A DNA stretch of 64,000 bases from CAVRUZ01 sp963724495 (GTDB lineage Bacteria > Actinomycetota > Actinomycetes > Propionibacteriales > DAIQRJ01): positions 1,503,663 through 1,567,662 of the forward strand of contig CAVRUZ010000002.1 in the NCBI GenBank assembly GCA_963724495.1, in the 5' to 3' direction. The notes beneath the pieces were generated by a model. It saw only the letters and a list, made by a program, of their open reading frames with translations, had not been told where the DNA came from and made no database searches. The translations under genes were made by a program, and so were the position numbers. This document shows, in pieces, positions 36,767 to 44,520 of the stretch; position 1 is the first letter of the stretch, and every line of letters starts with the position of its first letter.

Positions 36767-38557
36767 CTACCCGGCCTGGGCTTCCAGCCGAGCGAGCTCC
36801 TCGTCGACGACCGACTGGTCGAGCTTGGCGAAGACCGGGATGGGCGGAGCGAGCGGCGTGCCCGGGACGATCGGCACCGACCGCCAGGGCGCCGGATCGC
36901 TGTAGTCGCCGGTGATCACCGGGTACGAAGGACCGCCGTCGAGGTCGTCGACGATCTCGATCCGCGGCGCGCCGTGCAGCCGCCCGGTCCGGCCGACGAG
37001 CCGATGCACGGTCTCCGCGGCGAACGGCAGGAACGGGGCCAGGATGCGGTTGATGTCGTCGACCGCCTGGCAGGCCACGTGCAGCACCGTGGCCATCCGG
37101 GTCGGATCGGTGGTGCGCAGCTTCCACGGCGCCTGCTGCGACAAGTACCCGTTGGCCTCGATCGCCAGCCGCATCGCCTCACCGATCGCCTGCTTCTGCC
37201 GGTGCCTTCCGATGAGATCGCCGATCACGGCGAACCCGCCTGCGGTCGACGCCAGCAGTGCGGAGTCTGCCTCCGTGAGTTCGCCCGCCGGAGGGATCTC
37301 GCCCAGGTTCGCGGCGATCATCGAGACGGTGCGGTTGACCAGGTTCCCCCACGTGTTGACGAGCTCGTCGTTGTTCCGCCGGACGAACTCACTGAAGGTG
37401 AAGTCGGTGTCGGCGTTCTCCGGGCCCGCGGCGATGAGGAAGTAGCGAAGGGAGTCCGGTGAGTAGCGACTGAGCATGTCGCGGACGTAGATCCCCACCC
37501 GGCGGGAGGACGAGAACTTCTTTCCTTCCATGGTGAGGAATTCTGAGCTGACGAGCTCGGTAGGCAGGTTCAGGATGCCGAACGACCCGACCGTGCCCCC
37601 GCGCGAACCCTGGCCGTTCTGGGCGAGCAGCTCCGACGGCCAGATGAGCGAGTGAAAGACGATGTTGTCCTTGCCCATGAAGTAGTAGGACAAGGCGTCC
37701 GGGTCGTGCCACCACTTCTTCCACGCGTCCGGATCCCCCGACCGCCGAGCCCACTCCACCGATGCCGACAGGTAGCCGATCACCGCGTCGAACCACACGT
37801 ACAGACGCTTCGTGGGGTTCTCCCGCCACCCGTCGAGTGGAATGGGGATGCCCCAGTCGATGTCGCGGGTGATGGCTCGGGGCTGGATCTCGGCCAACAG
37901 GTTCCGGGAGAACGTCAGCACGTTGGGACGCCACTGAGTCCGCGTGTCGAGCCACGCCGATACCTCGTCGGCAAGCGCCGGCAGGTCGAGGAAGACGTGC
38001 TCGGACTCCACGAAGATCGGAGTCTCGCCGTTGATCCGGCTGCGCGGCTCCTTGAGGTCGATCGGGTCGAGCTGGTTGCCGCAGTTGTCGCACTGGTCTC
38101 CGCGGGCGCCGTCGTAGCCACAGATCGGGCAGATGCCCTCGACGTAACGGTCCGGCAGCGTGCGCCCGGTGCTGGGGCTGATGGCGCCCAGCGTGGCCTT
38201 CGTGACGAAGTACCCGTTGTCCCACACCGCCGTGAACATCCGCTGGACCACGTCGTAGTGGTTCGGCGTGGTGGTCCGGGTGAACAGGTCGTAGGCCAGC
38301 CCGAGCGAGTGGAGGTCCTCGACGATCACCCGGTTGTAGTCGTCGGCCGTCTCGCGCGGGGACCGGCCCTCCTGGTCGGCCGCCACCAGGATCGGTGTCC
38401 CGTGCTCGTCGGTGCCCGAGACCATCAAGACGTCGTGCCCGGCCATCCGCATGTACCGGCTGAACACGTCGGAGGGCACTCCGAACCCGGCCACGTGGCC
38501 GATGTGCCGGGGGCCACTGGCGTAGGGCCAGGCGACGGCGGACAGGACACGGCTCAT
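36767..38557 (-). CDS. metG: Methionyl-tRNA synthetase
   Basis: MetG charges tRNA-Met. The 596-residue protein has the HIGH motif in YASGPRHIGHVAGFG at the N-terminus, a zinc knuckle (CPICGYDGARGDQCDNCG), WFDAVIGYLSASVEW, and the KMSKS equivalent in KKFSSSRRVGIYV, the variant typical of actinobacteria. The anticodon-binding domain follows. Start ATG at 38557 is preceded at 8 nt by a -10 box TAGGGT. The upstream in-frame extension is unlike the family. It lies downstream of rsmI, separated by the second copy of the dispersed palindrome. Confidence 0.96.
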   Translation of the reverse strand: MSRVLSAVAWPYASGPRHIGHVAGFGVPSDVFSRYMRMAGHDVLMVSGTDEHGTPILVAADQEGRSPRETADDYNRVIVEDLHSLGLAYDLFTRTTTPNHYDVVQRMFTAVWDNGYFVTKATLGAISPSTGRTLPDRYVEGICPICGYDGARGDQCDNCGNQLDPIDLKEPRSRINGETPIFVESEHVFLDLPALADEVSAWLDTRTQWRPNVLTFSRNLLAEIQPRAITRDIDWGIPIPLDGWRENPTKRLYVWFDAVIGYLSASVEWARRSGDPDAWKKWWHDPDALSYYFMGKDNIVFHSLIWPSELLAQNGQGSRGGTVGSFGILNLPTELVSSEFLTMEGKKFSSSRRVGIYVRDMLSRYSPDSLRYFLIAAGPENADTDFTFSEFVRRNNDELVNTWGNLVNRTVSMIAANLGEIPPAGELTEADSALLASTAGGFAVIGDLIGRHRQKQAIGEAMRLAIEANGYLSQQAPWKLRTTDPTRMATVLHVACQAVDDINRILAPFLPFAAETVHRLVGRTGRLHGAPRIEIVDDLDGGPSYPVITGDYSDPAPWRSVPIVPGTPLAPPIPVFAKLDQSVVDEELARLEAQAG

Positions 38558-38565
38558 GCTGCGCA

Positions 38566-38571
38566 ACCCTA
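38566..38571 (-). promoter_or_regulatory. Leaderless -10 box of metG
   Basis: TAGGGT (TAnnnT) on the minus strand lies 8 nt before the metG ATG. There is no Shine-Dalgarno, consistent with a leaderless transcript. Confidence 0.5.
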
Positions 38572-38634
38572 GTGGCGCGTGCCGGACCGCTGCCCGCTCA
38601 TATCGGGGCCCGCGACGTCGACACCGCTGCCGTC

Positions 38635-38690
38635 GAGTGGGCGCAATCTGTTGCCTGAGGCGGCGATCAGGCAACAGTTGCTGCCCACTC
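38635..38690. repeat. Dispersed long palindrome, copy 2 (at the rsmI stop codon)
   Basis: The left arm gagtgggcgcaatctgttgc is identical to the copy at 22941. The right arm gcaacagttgctgcccactc pairs with it except at a few central positions. The inner bases cctga/tcagg extend the stem. It reaches the rsmI stop codon and lies between rsmI and metG, so it can end rsmI transcription. Confidence 0.8.
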
Positions 38691-39573
38691 AACCGTCGTT
38701 CGGCTGGGACTTGTCGCGGAGTGCCGCCGCATACAGGGCGTTGCGGGCGACTCCGTGGCCGGCAGCCACGTCGGCCACGGCTGCCTTGAGCCGCTCACCA
38801 CCCGCGACCCGTGACCGCACCGCTTCCAGCGCACCGGCCAGGTCGCCCTCGGGGTCGGCGGGTGCACCGGCGACGACCAGCGTGACCTCACCGCGGACCT
38901 CCTGTTCGGCCCAGGTGGCGAGCTGCCAGAGCGGGCCGCGCACGACCTCCTCGTGCACCTTGGTGAGTTCGCGGCACACGGCGGCCGGGCGGTCGGGACC
39001 GAAGGCGTCGGCCATCGCGGCGAGCGTCACCCCGGTGCGGTGCGGCGCCTCGAAGAACACCATGGTGCGAGCCTCACCGCTCAACTCCGCAAGGCGTCGC
39101 GAGCGCTCGGTGGCCTTGCGTGGCAGGAAGCCGTCGAAGGCGAACCTGTCGACCGGCAGCCCGGAGACGGCAAGCGCGGCCAGCACGGCGGACGGCCCGG
39201 GGATCGTCCTGATCACGATGGCGGACTGGATCGCGGCGACCACCAGCCGGTACCCGGGGTCTGACACGCTCGGCATCCCTGCATCGGTGACGAGAAGGAC
39301 ATCGGTACCCGACCGAAGGCTCGAAATGAGCTCGGGTGTCCGCTCGACTTCGTTTCCCTCGAAATAGCTGACGATTCTCCCGGCCAGCGTGATGCCCATG
39401 CGCTGCGCGAGCGCTCGCAGGCGACGGGTGTCCTCGGCGGCGATCACTGCTGCCGACTCGAGTGCCCTGACCAGCCGGGGACTGGCATCGTCGACGGCGC
39501 CGATGGGAGTGGCAGCGAGCGTCAGCACGCCCACTGCATCCGGAGAACCTGCGGCATCGCTGGGCTCGGCCAT
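38689..39573 (-). CDS. rsmI: 16S rRNA (cytidine(1402)-2'-O)-methyltransferase
   Basis: RsmI adds the 2'-O-methyl group to C1402 in the ribosomal P site. The 294-residue tetrapyrrole-methylase-fold protein shows LTLAATPIG, AEDTRRLRALAQRMGI, LLVTDAGMPSVSDPGYRLV, IPGPSAVLAALAVSGLP and MVFFEAPHRTGVTL, all in family order. A C-terminal HTH-like tail (VADVAAGHGVARNALYAAAL) is normal. It diverges from pmt. The palindromic repeat overlaps its stop codon. Confidence 0.95.
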   Translation of the reverse strand: MAEPSDAAGSPDAVGVLTLAATPIGAVDDASPRLVRALESAAVIAAEDTRRLRALAQRMGITLAGRIVSYFEGNEVERTPELISSLRSGTDVLLVTDAGMPSVSDPGYRLVVAAIQSAIVIRTIPGPSAVLAALAVSGLPVDRFAFDGFLPRKATERSRRLAELSGEARTMVFFEAPHRTGVTLAAMADAFGPDRPAAVCRELTKVHEEVVRGPLWQLATWAEQEVRGEVTLVVAGAPADPEGDLAGALEAVRSRVAGGERLKAAVADVAAGHGVARNALYAAALRDKSQPNDG

Positions 39574-39670
39574 GGCGGCATGGTCGCAGGTGCGACCGGA
39601 ACGCGTGCCGGCAGCGGGAAACCCTGACGCCCGCGCGGCCCGCCCGGGCAGGCCGACGTGTCGTCGTTCC

Positions 39671-39676
39671 TACGAT
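39671..39676 (+). promoter_or_regulatory. Leaderless -10 box of pmt
   Basis: TACGAT (TAnnnT) ends 6 nt before the GTG start at 39683. No Shine-Dalgarno is visible. Confidence 0.5.
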
Positions 39677-39682
39677 GGCCCG

Positions 39683-41329
39683 GTGACGACGAGCCCGCCC
39701 CTCGAGCACCCGCCCGCCGAGCAGGCGCCCGTCGTCACCCGGCAACCGCTCCGGGCGCCGTTGGGCCGCGACCACGACGGGGCCCCCATCCGCGGCGCGG
39801 CCGAGCGTCTGGCCGTGTTCCTGTCCGCCGGCCGCAACGCGGCCGCCGTACGCGGTTGGGTGACGGCGCTGCTGGTGACGGGCATCGCGGCGGTGATCAG
39901 GTTCCCCGGCCTCGGCAACCCGCCCGGACTCAGCTTCGACGAGATCTACTACGCCAAGGACGCGTACTCGCTCTGGCACACGGGCTACGAGCAGAACTGG
40001 TCAGCAGATGCCGACGCCGGGATCCTCGCCGGGACCGATCCGGCGTCGTTCATGAGCGGTGCCGAGTACGTGGTGCACCCGCCTCTCGGCAAGTGGGTCA
40101 TCGGGATCGGCGAGCAACTGTTCGGGATGGACGCCTTCGGGTGGCGGTTCATGTCCGCCGTCATCGGCTGCCTGTCGGTTCTGGTCCTCGCCCGGATGGC
40201 CCGCCGGCTGACCAGGTCCGACGTGCTGGGCGGCCTGGCGGGTCTGTTCCTCGCCGTGGACGGACTCGCGATCGTGATGAGCCGATTCGCCTTGCTGGAC
40301 GTACAACTGGCGTTCTGGATCCTCTGCGGGGTAGCGGCGCTCCTGTGTGACCGCGACTGGGCGCGTGTGCGGCTGGCGCATGCGATCGATACCGCCACGG
40401 GCAAGGTGCTCGGAGCCGGGCCGAGGCTGTGGTGGCGGCCATGGCGTTTTGTCGCCGGCGTCGCCTTCGCCTGCTCGATCGCCACCAAGTGGAACGGGCT
40501 CTATGCCTTCGCGGTGTTCATGCTGCTGTCGGTGGCCTGGGACTTCGGGGCCAGGAAGACCGCCGGTGGGATCAACGTGGCGTGGACGTGGTTCCGCAAC
40601 GACGTGGTCCCGGCCTTCCTCACCACGGTCCCGGTCGCCGTGGTGATCTACGTCGGTTCGTGGATCGGCTGGATCGTCAAGCCTGGTGGGTATCTACGCG
40701 ACTGGGCCGACTCGGGACCGGCAGCGGGCGCGGCCGGCCTGCTGCCCGCCTGGGCGCGGTCGCTCTGGCACTACCACGAGGAGATCTACCGCTTCCACAC
40801 CACCCTCACTCAGCACCACCCCTACCAGTCCGACCCGTGGAGCTGGCCGATTGCCGGGCGCCCGGTGGCCATCGCGACCCTGTTCCCCGCACCCGGTGAA
40901 TGCGGTGCGTCGGAGTGCGATCGGGTGGTGACCGCGCTCGGCACGCCGACCCTGTGGTGGGGCGGATGCGTGGCCGTGATCGTCTGTCTGGGCATCTTCG
41001 TGGGTCAGCGGGATTGGCGGTTCGGACTGCCGATCGTCGGACTGGTGGCGACCTGGCTGCCGTGGTTCTCCTATCACGGCCGCCCGCTCTTCTACTTCTA
41101 CGCGATCGCGATCATCCCGTTCATGATCCTCGCGCTGGTGCTGGTGGCCGGTGTGCTGATCGGACCATCCACGGCCTCGCCTGATCGCCGGCTCCTCGGC
41201 GTGACCGCGGTCGCGGCGTTCACGTCGATGGTGCTCGTCACCTTCTGGTTCTTCTACCCGATCTACACCTACCAGCTGATCTCCAACGCTGATTGGGGAT
41301 TACGGCTGTGGTGGCGATCCTGGAACTGA
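39683..41329 (+). CDS. pmt: Dolichyl-phosphate-mannose--protein mannosyltransferase
   Basis: This polytopic GT39 enzyme of 548 residues transfers mannose from polyprenyl-phosphate-mannose to Ser/Thr of secreted proteins. The catalytic loop FPGLGNPPGLSFDEIYYAKD carries the essential Asp-Glu. HPPLGKWVIGIGEQLFG and WRFMSAVIGCLSVLVLARM follow. About ten hydrophobic helices are visible, ending with WRFGLPIVGLVATWLPWFSY, PFMILALVLVAGVLIG and FTSMVLVTFWFFYPIYTY. GTG at 39683 gives a leaderless start. The gene overlaps the 3' end of the convergent MarR gene by 30 bp. Placement next to rsmI/metG is typical. The secreted surface proteins elsewhere in the window are plausible substrates, by inference only. 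Confidence 0.94.
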   Translation: MTTSPPLEHPPAEQAPVVTRQPLRAPLGRDHDGAPIRGAAERLAVFLSAGRNAAAVRGWVTALLVTGIAAVIRFPGLGNPPGLSFDEIYYAKDAYSLWHTGYEQNWSADADAGILAGTDPASFMSGAEYVVHPPLGKWVIGIGEQLFGMDAFGWRFMSAVIGCLSVLVLARMARRLTRSDVLGGLAGLFLAVDGLAIVMSRFALLDVQLAFWILCGVAALLCDRDWARVRLAHAIDTATGKVLGAGPRLWWRPWRFVAGVAFACSIATKWNGLYAFAVFMLLSVAWDFGARKTAGGINVAWTWFRNDVVPAFLTTVPVAVVIYVGSWIGWIVKPGGYLRDWADSGPAAGAAGLLPAWARSLWHYHEEIYRFHTTLTQHHPYQSDPWSWPIAGRPVAIATLFPAPGECGASECDRVVTALGTPTLWWGGCVAVIVCLGIFVGQRDWRFGLPIVGLVATWLPWFSYHGRPLFYFYAIAIIPFMILALVLVAGVLIGPSTASPDRRLLGVTAVAAFTSMVLVTFWFFYPIYTYQLISNADWGLRLWWRSWN

Positions 41330-41794
41330 TACCGCAGCCGCGCACTCGGGCGCGAGCGCGGCGACAACACGCTGCGAGAGCTCCCGGATCACCTGGTGAT
41401 CACCCGGCGAGAGCAGGTCGATGAAGGCTGCCCGCACCGTCGCGACATGTCCCGGCGCGGTGGCCTCGACCGCGGTGCGGCCGCGGGGAGTGAGCGCGAG
41501 CATCGTGCCGCGGCCGTCGGTCGGGCAGCTGCGGCGGGTGATCATCCCCCGCTCCTCCATCCGCCGGATCTGGTGCGACAGCCGGCTGCGGTCCCAGCCG
41601 ATCCAGAGCGCGAGGTCCCGAGCGCGCAACTCCCCGTTCTCTGCCTCCGACAGCGGCACCATCAGGGCGTAGTCGGCCGCGCTCAATCCCGACTCGGCCA
41701 GGTTGCGCTCGATCGCGGCCGAGACGCGGACCTGCATCTCGAGGTAGGCGCGCCACGTCGCCTGGTCCTCGTCGCTGAGCCATGTCCCGGTCAT
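41300..41794 (-). CDS. MarR-family transcriptional regulator, divergent from yceI
   Basis: The 164-residue winged-helix protein has YLEMQVRVSAAIERNLAESG, LSAADYALMVPLSEAENGEL, recognition region LALWIGWDRSRLSHQIRRM and wing EERGMITRRSCPTDGRGT with MLALTPRGRTAVEA. Start ATG at 41794 has a -10 box TATGCT 6 nt upstream (leaderless). Two near-identical inverted repeats lie between it and the divergent yceI gene, so it probably represses both itself and yceI. Divergent MarR/YceI pairs of this type are common in actinobacteria. Confidence 0.9.
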   Translation of the reverse strand: MTGTWLSDEDQATWRAYLEMQVRVSAAIERNLAESGLSAADYALMVPLSEAENGELRARDLALWIGWDRSRLSHQIRRMEERGMITRRSCPTDGRGTMLALTPRGRTAVEATAPGHVATVRAAFIDLLSPGDHQVIRELSQRVVAALAPECAAAVSVPGSPPQP

Positions 41795-41800
41795 GGCGGG

Positions 41801-41859
41801 AGCATACAGGGCGTTTTGTTGACACGTCACCATTCATGCTATGTTGTTGACACGTCAAC
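41801..41859. promoter_or_regulatory. Shared MarR/yceI promoter region with two copies of a GTTGACACGTCA operator
   Basis: GTTGACACGTCAC at 41818-41830 and GTTGACACGTCAAC at 41846-41859 are near-palindromic and 28 bp apart centre to centre. The -10 of the MarR gene (TATGCT, minus strand) is at 41801-41806. The second copy lies just before the yceI ribosome site. Two spaced sites suggest cooperative binding by the MarR protein. Confidence 0.7.
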
Positions 41860-41875
41860 TTCTGGAGGATGGCCC

Positions 41876-42439
41876 ATGACCGCAACCCTGACCCTCAGCC
41901 CCACCGACCTGACCGGTACCTACGCACTGGATCCCGCCCACACCCGCATCGGGTTCAGCGCGCGCCACGCGATGGTGACGAAGGTCCGCGGCGCGTTCAA
42001 CGAGTTCGAGGGCGGCGCGACACTCGACTTCGCCGACCCGACCAAGAGCAGCGCCCACCTCACGATCAAGACCGCGTCGGTCGACACGCGCAACGAGCAG
42101 CGCGACAGTCACCTGCGCACCAACGACTTCTTCGACGCCCCGAACTACCCGACGATCACCTTCGCGTCGACCGAGGTTCGCCAGACCGGCGACGAGACCT
42201 TCGAGATCGTCGGCGACCTGACGATCAAGGACGTGACGAAGTCGGTCACCCTCGCCGTCGAGTTCACCGGTGCGGCCAAGGACCCGTTCGGCAACACCCG
42301 CGTCGGCTTCGAGGGCTCCACCACGATCCAGCGCAGCGAGTACGGCGTGAACTTCAACGCCGCCCTCGAGACCGGCGGCCTCCTCGTCAGCGAGAAGGTC
42401 ACCATCGAGCTCGAGCTCGCCGCGATCCGGCAGGCCTGA
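41876..42439 (+). CDS. YceI-family polyisoprenoid-binding protein
   Basis: The 187-residue lipocalin-like beta-barrel protein binds isoprenoid or other amphiphilic ligands in characterised members. Visible family signatures are GTYALDPAHTRIGFSARHAM, TKVRGAFNEFEGGATLDF, SVDTRNEQRDSHLRTNDFFD, TFASTEVRQTG and DLTIKDVTKSVTLAVEF. There is no signal peptide, so this is the cytoplasmic actinobacterial form. GGAGG precedes the ATG at 41876. It is divergent from, and probably regulated by, the adjacent MarR protein. Confidence 0.92.
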   Translation: MTATLTLSPTDLTGTYALDPAHTRIGFSARHAMVTKVRGAFNEFEGGATLDFADPTKSSAHLTIKTASVDTRNEQRDSHLRTNDFFDAPNYPTITFASTEVRQTGDETFEIVGDLTIKDVTKSVTLAVEFTGAAKDPFGNTRVGFEGSTTIQRSEYGVNFNAALETGGLLVSEKVTIELELAAIRQA

Positions 42440-42465
42440 TTCTCGGCCTCTTGCGTGTGACCGGC

Positions 42466-42507
42466 GCCGGGTGGGCGGTTCAGGTGGACCCTGAACCGCC
42501 CACCGGC
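42466..42507. terminator. Bidirectional terminator between yceI and the GNAT gene
   Basis: TGGGCGGTTCAG and CTGAACCGCCCA pair perfectly and extend to GCCGG/CCGGC with one bulge. The hairpin overlaps the last codons of the convergent GNAT gene. Confidence 0.8.
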
Positions 42508-43025
42508 CTGTTCGGATCCACCTCGTACACGAGCTCCAGCCCATCGTCGTCGTCCCACTGATCGCCGACCTGGACGAAGCCGAACTGCGCAATCAGCCCC
42601 AGCGACGCGACGTTGCCGGGGCTGACGCTTGCCCGGACGACCGTGACCGCGGGGTCGGCAGCGGCGCGCTCGAGCATGGCGGCCAGGGCGGCCCGGCCGT
42701 AGCCGCGTCGTCGGCAGGCCGGGTCGACCGAGTAGCCGACCTCCACCATGCCCTCGTCGTCGGGCGGGCCGTGGAAGCCGGCTCGCCCGACCGCGACCTC
42801 GGCCTCGGTGTCCCAGATCGCCCCGGTGACCCACCCCGCGCTCGACGGATCGTCGACGACCTGAACCGCGCGGTATCGCCACGTGCGTCGCCAGTCCGCG
42901 TCGACGAAGACCGGCGTCAGCGGCACCGGGCTGGCGAGGTTCGCGGCGGCGAGATCCCCGTCGGCCAGCGCGGCCAGCGTCTCGGGTGGCAGCTGCACGA
43001 TGCGCACCTGCTTCGGCTGTGACAC
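42480..43025 (-). CDS. GNAT-family N-acetyltransferase
   Basis: The 181-residue acetyl-CoA-dependent acetyltransferase has GRAGFHGPPDDEGMVEVGYS, then the acetyl-CoA loop DPACRRRGYGRAALAAML (R/Q-x-x-G-x-G/A), and VRASVSPGNVASLGLIAQFG with FVQVGDQWDDDDGLELVYE, the RimJ/RimL-like ending. Start is GTG at 43025, with -10 TAGTCT 6 nt upstream. The C-terminal residues are encoded within the terminator stem, which is unusual. The substrate is unknown. Confidence 0.85.
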   Translation of the reverse strand: MSQPKQVRIVQLPPETLAALADGDLAAANLASPVPLTPVFVDADWRRTWRYRAVQVVDDPSSAGWVTGAIWDTEAEVAVGRAGFHGPPDDEGMVEVGYSVDPACRRRGYGRAALAAMLERAAADPAVTVVRASVSPGNVASLGLIAQFGFVQVGDQWDDDDGLELVYEVDPNRPVGGSGST

Positions 43026-43031
43026 GCAGCG

Positions 43032-43037
43032 AGACTA
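43032..43037 (-). promoter_or_regulatory. Leaderless -10 box of the GNAT gene
   Basis: TAGTCT (TAnnnT) on the minus strand ends 6 nt before the GTG start at 43025. Confidence 0.45.
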
Positions 43038-43179
43038 GGTGGCACGGCGCGCCTCAGCTGGCGAGGACAGCCGGCGATCCGGAGACAAGAGAGCGCCAAT
43101 GCGCGGCGATCTATCCCTGGAATCCCTTCTGTCCGGATGACGATTTCCCTGCCGGTTCACCAACCCGCAGAGTTGCGCA

Positions 43180-43651
43180 ATGTCCCCGCCAGCAGAGCAG
43201 CCACCGTCAACCGCGCCCTCCGACCTGTTCGGCGTCGCCAAGAAGCCAGACTGCCCGGTGGCCCGACGGCGTCCCGACGGGATGTCCGATGAAACGGTGA
43301 CGGCCCTCGGCCTGGTCTCGGAGGCGCTCGAGGCGGCGGAGAACGCGCGCGGACACCTCTACAACTTCCATCGGCTGACCGGGACCGCCGACCTCACTCT
43401 CAAGGAGGGGGTCGCTGGTCTTCGCGCGGCCGGGCACCAGGAGGTCGCCGACGAGATCGATCGTGCACTGGTTGGACGAGACGTCATTCCCGGACTGTGG
43501 ACGTTCCAGATCGTCGAGGCGTACGACATCCAGTACTGGCAGGTGTTCCGTGCCACCGAGAAGTGGGCACGCGACGCAACTCGGAGCCCCCCAGCACCTG
43601 TACGAGGCCGAGATGAGGTTTGACGAGCAGGCCAGTGGGCCGGATGGATGA
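43180..43651 (+). CDS. Hypothetical helical protein (one +1 frameshift near the C-terminus)
   Basis: I do not recognise the family with certainty. The core is mostly helical: ETVTALGLVSEALEAAENAR, GHLYNFHRLTGTADLTLKEG, GLRAAGHQEVADEIDRALVG, then LWTFQIVEAYDIQYWQVFR. Near 43580 the frame shifts. The alternative frame ends in LGAPQHLYEAEMRFDEQASG, a better continuation than the Arg/Pro-rich end of the sequenced frame, and the span leaves +1. ATG at 43282 is an alternative start that removes a Pro-rich leader. It precedes the DUF1810 gene by 7 bp, so the two probably form an operon. Confidence 0.55.
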
Positions 43652-43658
43652 GGACGCC

Positions 43659-44111
43659 ATGACCGGCAATGCCGACCGCGCGACTGACGCGGATCCGTTC
43701 AGGCTCGAACGATTCGTTTCGGCCCAGGACGACGGCGGAACCTTCGACCAGGCGATGAGGGAACTGGAGTCCGGGCGCAAGACGAGCCATTGGATGTGGT
43801 TCGTGTTCCCTCAGGTAGCAGGCCTCGGACACAGTCCACTCTCGCGCACCTACGCGATCTCCGGCCCGGACGAGGCGAAGGCCTACCTGGCACACCCCGT
43901 CCTGGGTGCGCGGCTCCGGCAGGCTGCGGAGGTCGTCCTCGCGATCTCCGGACGCACGGCTGAGCAGGTCCTCGGCGGCATCGACGCGCAGAAGTTGCGC
44001 TCGTCGATGACGCTGTTCCTGCGAGCGGCCCCGGACGACGACGTCTTCCGCCGGGTGCTCGACCGGTTCTTCGACGGCGTCGCGGACACCGCTACCGATC
44101 GGCTGCTCTGA
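43659..44111 (+). CDS. DUF1810 family protein
   Basis: The 150-residue protein shows the DUF1810 signature: DPFRLERFVSAQDDGGTFDQ, the invariant SHWMWFVFPQVAGLGHSPLS, RTYAISGPDEAKAYLAHPVL and LRSSMTLFLRAAPDDDVFRR. The family is widespread and its function unproven. The ATG at 43659 follows the stop of the preceding gene by 7 nt. A hairpin follows its stop codon. Confidence 0.88.
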   Translation: MTGNADRATDADPFRLERFVSAQDDGGTFDQAMRELESGRKTSHWMWFVFPQVAGLGHSPLSRTYAISGPDEAKAYLAHPVLGARLRQAAEVVLAISGRTAEQVLGGIDAQKLRSSMTLFLRAAPDDDVFRRVLDRFFDGVADTATDRLL

Positions 44112-44129
44112 CCGACGCCGTTCGCTGCC

Positions 44130-44164
44130 GTGCCCGCCCGCGCGAAACAGGCAGCGGCGGGCAC
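44130..44164 (+). terminator. Terminator-like hairpin after DUF1810
   Basis: GTGCCCGCC and GGCGGGCAC pair over 9 bp around a 17-nt loop, 18 nt after the stop codon at 44111. Confidence 0.55.
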
Positions 44165-44402
44165 ACGCCGCCCAACTTGTCGGCATTTGCCGGGCATGCG
44201 GCCTCCGCCAGCATGTATGGCGTCGGCGCTCGCCGACGGCTCCTGCCTGCCGTTGCGCTGCCAGATGACGAGACGAGGAGTCCCACTCGCCTCGCGTAGC
44301 ATCAGCCGGACGTCAAGGCAGGGGACGTCACTCTCGATCGTCCCGACTCGAGGCCCGCATCAGTGGTTGAGCCGATGCGTGCTGAGTGACCGCCTTGCCC
44401 GA

Positions 44403-44438
44403 ACACCGTGCTTGCCTGAAACACCGTGCTCACCTGAA
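44403..44438. repeat. Two tandem 18-bp units upstream of the lipid kinase gene
   Basis: acaccgtgcttgcctgaa is followed directly by acaccgtgctcacctgaa (2 mismatches). The pair lies about 80 bp before the start codon and could be a paired regulator site. Confidence 0.55.
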
Positions 44439-44520
44439 TTGCCGTGCCGGAAGCGTTTGACCAACCGCGCTTCGCCATCCGGGGTGCACCAACCCGAATC
44501 CGAAGTGGAGCTGTGCTTTC

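Larger units (their letters stand above)
44112..44520. other. Intergenic region between DUF1810 and the lipid kinase gene
   Basis: A 409-base gap. It contains a terminator-like hairpin (44130-44164) and two tandem 18-bp units (44403-44438). No gene is supported. It should hold the promoter of the lipid kinase gene. Confidence 0.5.
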
